The notes under the pieces were generated by a model, which was not told the origin of the DNA, did no database searches, and saw only the letters and a program-made list of their open reading frames with translations. From the NCBI GenBank assembly GCA_031216445.1, contig CM062216.1:4957501-5021500 (forward strand): a stretch of DNA of 64,000 nt, read 5' to 3'. Of the stretch, positions 27,323 to 41,863 are shown in pieces (within the stretch, counting starts at the first letter, position 1; every line of letters starts with the position of its first letter). A program made the translations under genes and the position numbers. This stretch comes from Lateolabrax maculatus. Its lineage: Eukaryota > Chordata > Actinopteri > Acropomatiformes > Lateolabracidae.

Positions 27323-30300
27323 TGTGCATGTGTGTGCGCGCGCACTGTACTTCTATCCTAGAACAGAAAGATGAATGAGTCTCGAATGAATGAGTCTTCA
27401 GAAGAAGTTTAATGTTGGCACTTATCAGATAAACATTAGTCTTTAGATTTGGTTTATTTTGGGAGAGATTTCAGTTTAGGATCAGGGTTTGGGTTTCAGT
27501 TCATGATCAAGATTAAGCTGCCACAGGATCATACATGCTGTAAGCAAACCTCGCTTTGAGCCAGACAATATATCTAAGCTAATAATCAGAATCAAAAACT
27601 ACACCACCCCTGAAATGTCCTCTGCAAAATCTAATGGACATTTAGAACTGAGAGTTTGGTTGAGTTTCACCTTTTATTTTTTATTTCCACATAATTTGGT
27701 TTAGATAATTGGGTTAAACTCCTCCGCTGACCTGGGGTACAGCTGGCAACTATTTTGATAAAGTTGTTGGAAAAATTAAAAATAAACATCCTTAAGGACC
27801 TTAAGGAATCACAACATATCTGGTGTTATCTCTTTTCTGAACTGCTGCAACTACAGTGAGTAAATCATCCCACAGTATCTCCACGGACCACAGCCAAGCT
27901 CTTTCCTCAACAATACAGATCCCCTCAAATCCCCAAACAGCCATTAAAGGGCTCTTCTTCAAAGCTACAGACTCCCAATCCATTCAGGGTCGATGCACTT
28001 GAGGTCTACTGGCCACGTAACCTGATCCATAAGACCTTAAACAAACCCAACAAGGCCCGCAGGGCTGCAAGGCCGCTGGTTAGTGGTCATTAGCTGCCAC
28101 AGTGCGTTCGCAAATCAATGAGCTGTGTGTTTGGCAGGAACTCGGCATGATGGGTAAATCTCCTACAGTCTTCTATAGGGAACAATGGAGGAACTTTCAG
28201 CCAAACCTTTATGGCTCTAGAGTCTGTTTCAGTGAGACCATTTCTGTCTTTTGGCCTTTAGTCTTTAAATTTCCGAAATAGGGTAAACAGCTGGTCCAGA
28301 TTTACTTTCTTGTTGTCCAGACATAATGAAACGCAAACATCACCTGGACTAGTTGCTTGTATTCTAATTAAGGTTTACTGTAAGTAAAATTATTGTAATC
28401 CCTAAAAGCTGACCCCTCTGAATTCTGCTTCCTGTGAGCGGCCCAGTCTCTCACCTGATGGGGTAGTCTGCAGCGCTGAGGTTGATGAAGAAGTCCCAGG
28501 ACCAGTCAGCCATTTTGAGAAGGTCCTCCATGCTGCGTAGGTACATAGTCAACAGGCTGGCCCCGCCCCAGATGGTGGCCATCCGCCAGGGAGTCACCCG
28601 GACGTTGGGATACTGGTTGGTCAGAGACAGGACCTCTCTGTGGAGGTAGTTGGACCTCTGAGGATGGGGGCAAAATAACAAGAAGGAAGCTCACTTAACC
28701 CTTAATTTTTCTGGCCAATTTCCTGTCACTATTTTTCTGGCTCTGGCACAGGAAGATGAAGTCCTCATTTGTAATCCCGCCTAAAAGAAAAAATCTGTCT
28801 GTGGTCTCACCTGGTCTACGTGGATGTAGTAGTAGTGCGATGTGTGGTAGATGGCCTTGAAGAGACGGTGGAACTGGCGGGAGGCTCGGCCGTGGACGAC
28901 CAGGACGAAGGCGATCCGCACAGGCACGAGCTGGGCAGCGTCTGAGGGATCCTCATCCCACTGCACGTTCACATTAGCCTTACCTGGACAGAGGGAAACG
29001 AGGGAGTCGGCTCACGAAACGAACAGCGTTTTTCAAAAGGGCATTTAGACGTGACTTAAAGTTAACAATGCTTTCAAGGATGAATTCATGTCCTGTTGGA
29101 ATGGAAATTAGTTGGCCACCATTTTAAAAATGGAACAACTTCTCAAATGAGAGGACTTGCTGCTTTTCTTTGTCCTGTATGATAGAAAAATGAATATTTT
29201 GAGGTTTTGGTCAGTTGGTAAGACCAAAAAAGCCATTTGTAAACATAAAATTAGGATTAGGGAAATTATTAGGTGCTTTATTCACTAGTTTGATTTTTAT
29301 TAAATAAAACAACATTAATAAAATTATTAATATTTTAAATACTCATTGCAGCCGTACTGCAGTCCAACTGTTTCTGATGTATTTATTTAAACAAAACATT
29401 ATGATCCCAAACCTGAAAAGAGAAGACAGACACTACATGCTAGGTTTTTGTTCCTGTCCAACCTGCACTCCACTTCTTTACTTCCGTCTTTCTTGGAAAT
29501 ATTCTGTGGTTGGCTGAGCTAAATCTGCCTCTTGTATACACAAACCGTCTGACAGCCTGATGCCTTTCCATCATCACGCGCACTCTAAAGATGGCGCGGG
29601 TTGAGGCCTGCTTGTCCTAATTAGGGGCTGTGGGGCATGCTGGGATTGGAGTTTGAGGAAAAATGACTGTAATCAGGCGGCTCGGTCGAGCACTGCTGTG
29701 CAGACGGAAGGAGGCAGGGGGAGTGATGTCGTGCGTGGCTGGGGACGCACACTTACGCCTGCATGAGCACAAGAACACCCAACTTTGTTTCAACAGCCCT
29801 CTTGTGCTCTCTAAAAAGCCGATTACATGTCAGTCAAACTCGGATGTAAATTCAGACCAGATCATCTGTCACTGCTTCTCCAGCCCGGCTTCAGTCTGTG
29901 GATATAATGAGTAGTGTATCATCAAAGCAACCTATAATCATATAAATTAAACCTCAAACAGCCCAGGGTGGTTCCGAGAGACCGACTACAAGTAAATCGT
30001 TAGTCAGCCATTCCAAAAATAAGACTACAAACTGCTTGTTTAATTGGTGTGTAATTACACTGGATGAGTCTCATCCTCGCGGTGAGCGGTGTCCATTCAT
30101 GCTCAGAATATAGAGCTGGCAACAAACTGGATACCTCATCGTGGCTCCGGCACGTGCCGGGTTAAAAGGGTTTCCCGAAGGGTAAATTTGAAAAAAAATT
30201 CCAAAAAAAAAGACTTTTAGCAACCTGGCACTTGAAAGTGGCTGCCTGTTCATCCAATTCCTTCGCTTTCTGTCTTTGAGTCTGTCACCCTTTCATTTGT

Positions 30301-33300
30301 TGACAGGCTCAATCACCGGCTGTGTTAACATGAAGGGATATATCAGGCCTCAAATCATAGGTTAATACATTGAAACTTACTATGTACAATATTTCTGTGT
30401 GCTCATGCTCTGGATTACACCCATAAGTACAGGCTATTCTAACTTGGAAATATGCTTCAGTCTTTGCACGGATTCAGTCCAACCAAAAAAAGCTATCACC
30501 ACCATTTTTTCAGTTTTACTTGACTTTCTCTGTCTTTAATGTTTCAAGACAATTTTTTTCATACACAAATTTGGACCATCGTTAGACAGAGCACATTGTG
30601 CACTGAATGCTAACAGTGTGTCATAGACTAACAGTGACGGATCATGCCGTAACAGTAAGCAGCTGGACCTACATGATATAAAGAGTACTGTAGACTTTAT
30701 TTTCCAGGAAAAACATCCACCAATGTAAGGCCGATGTCAGATTCTAACAGAAAGTTAGTATCTGGTGGCTACAAAATGCTGATATAAATTAGGGAAAGTG
30801 AAATGTCAGAAAATCGTGAAAAATTTACATCAAAATTTCCCCAAAATTGGAGCTGACAGACATTTAATTAACTTCCACATAAGATATTTTGTTAACTATC
30901 AAATTAAACAAACATATGCAGCAAATCCTCATTGAGAACCTGCATCTAGGGAACGTTTGGCAACTGATCAATTGACTAATCAACTTTGACTGTAAGGGAC
31001 TGTAGGAAAATAGTCAAGGTGGAAAGGGGAGCTATTAGCCTGGCAACCTCTCAGTTAATTTTTGATTTCCAAGGGGAGTTATTGACGGGGGATACAACCA
31101 ATCAGAGCGACGAAACGCCATCCTGTCGGACGTCCTGTCAGAAGTTCTGTCAGAAGTTCAGCAAACACATATTTCTTATCAACATAAAGTTTAAGTGCAG
31201 TTGTTTGTTCCTCTTTTAGAGAAAATTTACCGTCCAGTTTGTTTAATACTGCAGCTGTAGCCGGCCGCTGAGCGGGAGCCGCCATATTGGATATTTACAA
31301 AGATACCTGAACGGCGCTCATCTCTGTCAGTCATCTTATTAAACCCGCATCCTACTAGATGAACGCTTGTGATTGGTTATCCTGCGAAATCGGCAGGGAA
31401 GTCAGTTTGAATAAGAGAGGAGCCAGAAGCAAATGAAACATGAGCTTGCAGATTCATCTGGTTCCCATGCTAGGGAGCTACATCTTTTATTTTACTTATT
31501 AAACAAAGCAAGTCCCTTACTCAGCATTATCAACATTTTCTTGTAATTTCCTCCTCAGCCAACAGAAAAATATGCATAACCCTTCCACTTTTGACCCACG
31601 TTACCCCCTTGTTTTCAAACAAGGTGTTGTGTTGCTAATACTTACCTCAAATCAAATTTAATCTTAATCTAAACGTGTCTGTTTTTCAGGACTATTTTGC
31701 CTGCAAATTAGAGTATTCTATTACTACATGCAAAGTAGAAATGATTGTTGTTGTCTGGAGTTACATCATTATGTATCAATAACGTATCATTCATTTTCTA
31801 TGTATTGTTTAGTCTGCTGATCTCACCTTCTACGGGGCAGTATCGAGGCACTTTCTCAGGCATCAGCGTTCTCTCTTTGTGTTTGCAGTAGACCTCCACT
31901 ATCTGCTGCCGACACTCACGGGTCTTGGCTCTGGACAGAGCAGAAATGGCTTCCTTTCCGCTGATCTCACACTGCGGCTGCTCCTTCCTCGGCTCCAAAC
32001 TGGGCGGCACCTGAGTGGCCAACTTCTTCGCCTGGTATAACGATGGATCCTGATTGGACCCCTGTATCGGTGCCGAGACGGTTGGCGCCTGGGGGTGGGG
32101 TTTACGGATGTGGGTGCGGTTGTGATTGTGGCCCATCCCTCTGGGTTGGATAGGAGGATGCTTGAGGACCTCGTTGGCGGATTTCCCCAGCATGCTCTGT
32201 GCTTGGGCCTTATCCAGCTTGCGTTTGGCATTTGCCACTGGCACTCGTTGGCGTTGAGATCGAGCTCCCAAGTTGCTGTTGCTGTCGATGGAGTCAAAGT
32301 CTTTAGGGACCGAGTTTTCATTATTGTTGCTGTCCAGGTGAAGTTTCTCTTTAGGCCGATGGGAATGGTAGACGTCCTGAGAGGAAGAAGACAAAGTTAG
32401 TATAACACCTTGACAATGATCCTGAAACTACTGTTAAAACGTTTGGTCGTTTCATCGAGATTGAAACATCTCAATTCAACTATTGGATGGATTGACATGA
32501 AATAAGGTTCACACATTCATGCTTGCCAGAGGATGAACCCTACTAACTTTGGTGATCCCCTGACTTCTCCTGGCACCATCATGATGTTCACATTTGTGGT
32601 TTTAAGTGAAACGTCTCAACAATTGTTGGACGAATGACCTGAAATTATGTCCACACATTCATGGTCCCTTCTGGATGAACTGTAGTAACTGGGGTGATCC
32701 TCTGACTTTTCATCTAACGCCATCATCAGGTCAGATGATCATTTGAATGCGTCCAATACTTTGGTTTATATAAAGAATAGTGACATGTCAATCAGCCTCA
32801 TCTGTACTTTGTGTTTAGTGCTAATGGCATGCAAAAAAAAGATGGTGAAAATCAAAATATTGAACTTACTCAACTTTAACATGTCAGTATCATCATTGTA
32901 AGTGTATAAACATGCTCACATAAGTAAGTACAGCCTCACAGAACTGCTGGCATGGATGTAGACTCTTGTTAATGTGAAGCAACTCACATTAAAAGCTTGC
33001 CACATGAAAACCACTGGGTTGCTCTTTTTGTAATGTTGCAAGGACACTATTGACACTGTTACAGAGGTGAGTGGCAAACTTCTAAATCCTGGTTTGGTTA
33101 ACATTGGTTTACGTCCGTGTTTCTTATGTTGGGTTTTAAAAATAAAGAATAAGCAGCCACAGGGTGGATGGCTGGAAATACAGATCGAGTCATTTTACAC
33201 AGAGACATTTTCATGTTGACGTCTCAAACCCATAGATTGTTTAAAAATCGTGAACGTAGCCCGTTGGTTTGTGAACGGCCGTTTTGAAGCCTCTAGTTTG

Positions 33301-35056
33301 GCATTTTAGCCAGAATTGACGTTATTTGGACAAGAGGATAGCAATGCCTCTATCCTGATTGGTGGTCACCGTGGTCGCAACTTGTCAATCACAAGGTAGC
33401 CCCGCCCTAAAGCATACGTTGCTTTAACATCTATTTCACTCTAAATGTGACCATACAAAACTCACATCCTGCTGTACTGAAGAAGACTTGAAAGTAGCGA
33501 CTGAGACCATAAACATATTAGGAAAATGTTTACTGAGGTAATAAATCAGGTGAGAAGTAGAGTCATTTTTTTACTGACTTCAGACTTATTTTTGCAACCA
33601 GTGGAGTCGCCCTCTGCTGGCCATTAGAAAGACTGCAGGTTTTAAGGCACTTCCTCACTGGCTTCACTTTTCAGACCTGGAGGTTGCCGCTTGCTCAAAC
33701 CACTTCCAGAGAAAATGATTAAGCTACAGCCTGAAGAAAACATTAAAACGTCATGTATATCTGTATATCTATGTGTGCATGTGAGCCCTTTTATTTCTTT
33801 TGGACTGAATGAGAGTGTTGTCGCTCTCCTTCACAACAACAGTTCAGGATGATTCGAGAAGGAAAACTTTTGTATTAACAATGGATAATGACTGTGATGT
33901 CTGTGTGTATATGAAAGGGGTTGCTCATAGTGATGACACTACAGACAATTATCAGCAACTCTGCAGTTCCCAGCAGCTCTACGGAGGATCTTAGCATCTC
34001 TCAGCTCATTGTTTTGGTTTTATGACCCACAACTTTTCTGTTTTTGTTCAGCTCTCTCATCAACCTTGTTTCCAGCTGCAGCAGCAGCTGTTTACAGCAA
34101 GTAAGCTCTGATAAACCCAACGCACACTATCTGCTCATCAGCAAACAGCAGACAGACACTGTTAGAGACTTGCTGGTGAACATAGTGGAGCATTCAGCAG
34201 CTAAAGAGCGAGATATTTCCCTCAGGAGTTGGTGGAAAACAAAGACAGAGCTAAAAGAGAGAATATTGGACAAACACGACCTCATAATGTTGCTGCGTAT
34301 CCGCTGGATGTGAAAATAGCCAACTGTTCGCTCATATGTTCACCATATGAACTTAAAAGGTGATAATATGTCAGTGTTGTATACACAGCTTGTTTAAGCT
34401 GCCCCAAAGTGGCCAAAAAAAAACTTGGTAAATTCAGGTTAAACAGCTCCAAAATGTTTGGTCCTTATGATGAAACCAATAGCTTTATGACCTTTTTTTT
34501 GTGCAGAAAGCTGGAACACCTGTAACCTCACCACAAAACAAAACATGAAGCTACCAGAAAATCTCTGCCACCATAACTCGTTCACTTCACTCTTTCACTT
34601 TTTCCTACCTAAAAGACACAAAAGGGAAGGACTTCCTAAGCTCAAGGGACTTTTGACCCCAGAGACTCAGGCAGCTGTGGACTTGGTGTTGACCTCCCAG
34701 TCAGTGATATATATGAATGTGTGTGTGTGTGGGTGTGTGTGTTTAAGTAGCAAAGCCACATGACCATGATGGGTATTTTAATCCCACCGATCGCCCTATA
34801 TCTGTCTTTTCCAGGGATAAAGAGTGTGTTTCTGTGTGTTTATGTGCACACACACACCATCAGACTGCCTGTGGGAAGGCAGTAATATCAGCTCTTGCCA
34901 CCTGCTCCTCAGACAACCTTTTATTATCTCATCTGTAATATCAGCTTAGAGGAATGTATGCATGTATGTGTGTGTGTGTGAGTTACAGTGAATATATCCA
35001 GCTCTACTGCTACAGTATTATTGTGAATGTAAAAGTATGGAGGAAACCACACATCA

Positions 35057-35096
<40 letters not shown>

Positions 35097-36434
35097 GATG
35101 GGTGAACATACTAAGGATTCTTAGAGCCTCACTAGTAGTAGTGTTACTAATGTAGAGTTTGTCCAAATTATTTTCTCCAACAATTGTCTCTAAACAACTT
35201 CCCAAACCCTGAGACGACTTGTTAACATTTATTTTTTTATCCAACGAACAGTCCAAAGCCCATATATATTTATTTTACTATCATACATTAACAAAACCAG
35301 CTAATTTTTAGACAATTTTTGCATTAAAATTGTTGACAATTAACTTCAGCTCTCTCTTTGATTTACTCACTAAAAATCTCTTTACAGTGTCCTGTTACTG
35401 TCCAGCTGCTATAATCCAGATGAGAGAAACTCTGAGTTTACAAATAATGTTTATACCCTTGATTTGCTTTTTTTCACAGCGATGAGATTTACCAGCAGCA
35501 GCATCTTTTGCCTTTCAAGCAGACCCGCACACCGGTATCAGTGGGGGGTACCACTGATTCTTGCGATCATTTTGGCAAGGTGTGAAGCGATCAGTGTGGT
35601 TGCTGTGCCACTCGTGAGTAATTCTGCTGCATGATGGCACTGCTGGCGGTTCCCCTCGATTGTTGCCGTGATTCACTCTATGTAGGGTTTGTGCATTGAT
35701 AATAAAGTGAAATTCATTATTTTTTGATATGTTACCATTATTATGTAAAAGATGAATCATCTTCACCATAATGTATTTTTAGCTAACTATATAAATGCAG
35801 GAAATAGCATTCACATACTGTACTTTAAGGGGGCTTTTATTTCTTCTTTATTGATTAATGAATCAATCTATAAAGCATAAATGACACAAATCTGGTTCAA
35901 GCCTCTCGAACTTGCTGCTTCTGTTTGTTTTATATCCTTGTACACACAATATCTGTAGGTTTTGAAGACTTAGTCACCGTGGGCTCTAGGAACTTGATAA
36001 GATGATTAAGAAAATGTATCTGCAACAATTTTAATTCTTTGTTAGCTTTTTTAGAAGTTTTCAGTAAACTGCATCTCTTTGGGCTTGGGTTCTGGGAATT
36101 TTTCAATCTTTTCTGACATTTTAGCAACCAAACAAGAGAAAATAATCTGCACATTAACTGATGGTGAAAATTAGTTGCAGCCATGATGTTGTTTTTATGA
36201 TGTCTACCATACCACATCTCCTTACTAATTCACTTCTCTTAAATAAAGCAAAGTGTAAAAATGTCCTCAGGCGTTTCTGGCTGTAATTTGCTGACAGAAT
36301 AATCCAAACTACTGTTTCCCTCTCCTTCACGGATCCTTCTGCGTTTTTTCCCAGAAGCCAGTGCATTCCATGGAGACCAACCACAGCTAAAGCACCACCA
36401 TTTACCTACAAAGACATCATTCTTTATACGCGCG

Positions 36435-36486
<52 letters not shown>

Positions 36487-39400
36487 CATTGCTTTCATGC
36501 TAACGGTGTTGCTGTGTGAGCCGGTTTGCTCTCAGCCTCTCTCCTCCTCAGCAGGTTCTCATTGAAGTCGTCTACGCTGCCTTCAGACCCCCCGCTGCTC
36601 GATGATAAAGGCGACAGAAGAGAGACAAGAGAGCCTGTTCCCTCAGGCGCCCGGGGCGAGAGACATTAAAAGAGGGGAAGCAGAGAGAGGGAGAGAGAGA
36701 GAGAGAGAGATGAGGGGAAGGGTGGAAGAAAGGAGACCTGTAGCTCTGACATCTGTTGATTGGAGGCCACGTTCACACTGATGAGGAGGAATCGCTGGTT
36801 TTAGATTATTTCAGAAATCTTTGCTGGCCACAGTGAAATGTCAAAGCATTGCCAGCATTTGGGTCATGTGGATAAAATCCTCCATCGCAATTTTATACTG
36901 TGAAATCTGGTAAATCAATTGAGAACACCTCATTTATACAGTATCCAGAGGGGAGTGTTTGATGAAGGTTAATTTGGCTAATTAAATGCGTGACAAATGA
37001 AGGCTTTTCATCATATTGATGCCAAAAGCATGTAAATCCAATAATGACAACTGCACACATAAATTCATCAAATCAAATGTGATATGGCACACAAGCTATC
37101 CGGCCTGTCACATGACTGCACTGTTAGTTCGAGGGTCCCGGTGTATATTTCCAAAGAACGTTGCTGAGGTCGATTTTTTATAATTTGGGCCCCAAAACAT
37201 AGAAGCCTGAACAAGAAGAGCGTACATAAAAAACTTTGTGATCTCTTATTGGGTGCCTCAGTACAGCTGATCACACGGGACAGGAGTCATGTTTTGGGGA
37301 TCAGTCGACATCCCTAAGAGGGCCTAAAGTTACACAGCTAAGGCAGCGTTTTAAACAAAAATACAGATGACGGTAAACACGCCGGTCTGCCTGCTGGTTA
37401 AAACATGTAATGTCCTCTTTTGGCCTGATGGTGTACATTTAAAAACAACTCCAGTGATGGAACAATTATCAATTAAATCAGAAAATTAAGAACTAAATAA
37501 TCTAAATGCCAAACACTTGCTGGTTTCAGCCTCTCAGATGCAATGATTTGCTTCTTTTCTCATGTTTATTTAATTGTGAATTGAATAGTTTTGTGTTTTG
37601 GACTGTTGGTCGGACAAAACAAGAAATAAAATAAAAATACATTTCTTGGAAGTCTAAATTGTGACTTTATAAACGATCAAGCAATAACTGAAAACACAGA
37701 TGAGAGATTAATTGGTGATGAAAATAATAATTAGTTTCAGCCCCACCAAAACACACAGACACAAGCAAAAATTGGCAGGGTATGACATGAAAAAGTGTGA
37801 GCCTTTTTTAAACATGAAACTAGATATATTTGTGAGCTCTTTTCAAAGATTTACTTCTTCCCTGACCTGAGAGCCACAGACAGGAAGTCAGAAAGTGATG
37901 AGAGTCGGACTAACATACATTTTCATTTCAGGGCAGATGGTGACGCAATTAAAGTCAGTGTCACAAAGGTTTTCCTTTATATATTTAGTGTGAATTTGGG
38001 TGGAGTTTCTCTAAGAAAAATATGAAAATTAAAAACTGTGTCAAATTCAGTTTTCTTAAGATCTTTGGGCGACGCCACTTTCCCTTTTCAATTATTTCCC
38101 AAGGCTATTATTACAAGGCTTTGAAGAACCCAGAGATACACTTCAGTTTAACAGTTCAGAGGGTGAAATGATTGGCTGTGTTGATAATTAACAAGACGGT
38201 TTCTCTCTGCACAAGTGCTTCATAATGAACAGTTACAAGTGTGTGTATGTGTGAGTGAGAGAGAAAACACCTTCATATCGAGCAATAAAGAACTCTTTCA
38301 CCAGGCTGTGTACAGCATCAAGAGGCCCCAGTTCTGCATTAATCAAACAAACATACACACTGCGCGTGTGTGTGTGTGTGTGTTTGTACTCTGTATACCT
38401 GTGGGAAATTACAGCCTGGAATTCTTTGCTGTTGCCCGGTGAAAACCTTACAGTATGTCCCCGAAGTGTCTTCAAGAAAAACAGCCTTGTTTCAGGTAAA
38501 GGTTTCTTGTGTAAAGGTTGGGAAAGAGTTTTTATGAATGGCAACCACGGCAACACTAGAATACTCTGTCTTACCTTGTTTCAGTAACTCTAAGTGCCTC
38601 TGCATCAACCTACTTTAATGCATATTTTCAATTTACATAAAAAAAACCCAAGTGGAAAGTCAAAATATTGCTTGGTTGATTGGCTTTCACGCTTGGCAGA
38701 AGTGGAAAAGTTGGTGTATGATAAAAACTAAATGTGCAATGAAGACAGACCTAACAAATAAATCATGACGCACATGAAGCTCGTGACCTAAACTTCACTG
38801 AAGAGCTGAAAACATCAGATCTGTGCGGAGCAATAAGGGAGAATGTAAGCTTGTATTATACCAATATTTCCATCATGTTTTACAAGTTTTTACATCGTTT
38901 GAGCTTTGACTGGAGCTCTTTGAATAACGTCATCTCGCTGCATCCTCTTCTTCCGACATGGTTTAATGGCACCGACTGGAGACTCCGCTCCACCGGCTGT
39001 TTATCTCCATCAACCGACTCCTAATGTTCACGTAACTGCAGTGGGCGGAAATGCGCGTCGATTTGCATTTACTTTTGCTGATTTTTGGGAAATTTGGTTA
39101 AAATTCAGGCTAAATTTGGATGGAAACTTTGCTGGGATAGAGAGCTGTGATTGTGGCGGAGAATCTGAGGTTTTCTTTTTCCCCGACATGGTGTTGTACT
39201 GCTCTGATTAATTACTGTGAAGCGAACAAAGATCCTAATGCATCTCAGCGCAAAGAGATCCAATTTACGGACACATAAATGGAGTGGAGGTTCTCTTTTC
39301 AATTGCGAGGAGGAATTTGTCTTCACACCATCAAACCCATAATTGAATGTGATGGTCATTGTCTCCTTTGTCTCGCTCTTCATCAACGGATGAAGAGCGA

Positions 39401-41372
39401 GACGAAGGAGACAATGACAAAAACAAAAACTGAAAACAAAAACTGAGAAGCTAATGAGGATCACAGAACACTCCAAAAGAAAAAGAAAAAAAAACGGTCA
39501 TCCCCCAATGGAAATGATTGGAAGCTATATGTCTAAACAGAATGCTGAAAATAGAGCAGGCGAGACAAAGGAAAAACAGAGCCAGATGGACAGAAAGTAA
39601 GCTAAATGGACTATTAGGATGGTGCTGTGAAACCTGGCTGCAGTAGCCCAGGGGGCCGCAGGACGACCCGGGATTACAACGGGGATTTAAGTCTATCTAT
39701 GCCAGATTTAGTGAGAATTATCTCAAAGAAAATAGGAAAAAAAAAAAAAAAAAACACACGAAGCAGCTTTCTGGTTTTAACATTAGTGTGTTGTGCTTAA
39801 TCGCCAATAGAGATGGTAACATGCCAGCATGGTGTGTGCTGAGCAGAGGGAATCATCTGACACAGATGATCCAGTAAAAAAACATCTTAATACAGTCTCT
39901 TAACACAAAATATTATTATTAGTAGTAGTAGTAGCAACACTGTAGGGTATTCACCTTTGTGAGGAAACGTGGGATAACCTTAAGATTTATTTCTGTCTGT
40001 AACAAGGATCACCCGCTCCCCTTGGACCTCCTGCTCATCTTTTTACTAAGATGAAACAGATGTTTTGTAGTTTAATTTGGAACAACGGGTGCTCGTAGCT
40101 TCACTTGTCTCTGCTCTACCTACATTATGAAAGAGGTGGTTGAAAGGGTGAAACTTACAAACCTTCAGGGGCATTATCGGAAAGCCCAGAGGTGGTTTCT
40201 TTAGAACCAGGATGAGAATCGAGCAAAGTACCACCAGAGGTGTTCAGGACACGTGAGAACAAATCTTTAATGGCGAACCTTCAAACTGAACTGACTTCAC
40301 TGAGTCACTGTCGTTAAAGAAGGAAGGAGTAGCAGCGGAGCTCCTCACTGGTGACTGAAAGCAAACGCAAACAAACACAACCTGATAACTCTGCGGTTTT
40401 TGGAATTTTACTTCTGTGGTAGTTATGGTTGAGCTCATTTTAACTACTTTATATACTGTCGGTTGTTTAATGTACAGCAAGGCTTCATGGTCTTATAGGA
40501 TCATCATGTTTTCAGCGTCGCTGTCCTGTGAGAAGCACGTATCTCTAAAAGTCGACTTTTCATGAGAAAAACAGCCTGCTTTCAGCTTTGTGACTATGCA
40601 TTTTTCAATCACTGTGTTTGAATGTAACTAAGTACATTTACTAAAGTACTGTGCATTAGTACACTTTTGAGGTACTTGTACATTAGTTGAGTATTTCCAT
40701 TTTATGCTACTTTCTACTTATACTCTGCTACGCTTCAGAAAGAAGTATTGTAATTTATACTCTACCACATTTATTTGACAGCTTTAGTTACTTTGCAGAT
40801 TTAGATTATTAATACACATTATAAATCAACCAGTAAATGATGATATATTATTATAGGTTAAGCCCCCCAGCAGGCTATAAAGTCATTAAAATGAGCTCCA
40901 CCTTTTCCAGCTGCAACACTAAAGTGATGAAAACATTAATGCATCAATGATTATAATTCAATAACATATTATATATTATTCTGAAATGGGTCATTCTGCA
41001 TAATAAGTACTTTTATTTTTGGTACATTAAGTTTATTTTGATGCTTATATTTTTGTACTTTTACTTAAGTAAGTTTTCAATGCAGTACTAATCTAATAAA
41101 TCAAATCTTTGGACAAAATGATTCAAACCTCTCCACGTCTTTATATCTGTACTCAACTACATTTAACAATGACATCATGACCACATAAGAACAATACTTC
41201 TGGAAAGATGTGTTGAGCTTTTCAAAAGTCATTTTTTGCTGCTTTGAGCTCTAAAAACCTTGACAACCATCGCAGCAATTTCACAATCCCAATCCCTTAA
41301 CGTAATTTCCTCACTTTGCAAAAATGTTCTCACTGTCAAGATCTAAAATTAGTCCTCAAAAGGTACAGAAGG

Positions 41373-41410
<38 letters not shown>

Positions 41411-41832
41411 TATTTAGGGATTATTGAACAATCTAAACTAGATTAGAAAGTATAAATCCCATCAGAAAAACTTGATCCAAACCAATCCTCTAATCTGATC
41501 TGACCTGGCTGTTAGGATGTGAATCAGCTCTGATACAGATCAGCACTATGTCACTGTGTGTGTGTGTGTGTGTGTGTCCATCCCCTTGAAAGGTGTGATG
41601 AATGTGAGTGCTATGCAACTGTGGCGCCAGGACTGCTGTAAACACAGTCGACTGGACATCAACAGTCAGTACACATGGTGCTACGGTATGGTGGACGCGC
41701 AGACACACACACACACACACCTGTAAACACTCCCTTCCTGCACTCTGGTTGCTGGAAAGCTGAACACTGCCGGTATTTTAATGCATCTGTAATGTGACTG
41801 TGTACTGTGGAAGCTGCTTCAGTGAAAGTTAA

Positions 41833-41863
<31 letters not shown>

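Larger units (their letters stand above)
25913..28454 (-). other. xylt1 intron 4
   Basis: Includes an isolated CpG-dense block (about 26.40-26.70 kb), a foldback-family repeat (26.78-27.08 kb) and CA/GT tracts (27.11-27.32 kb). No exon was recognised. Confidence 0.85.
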
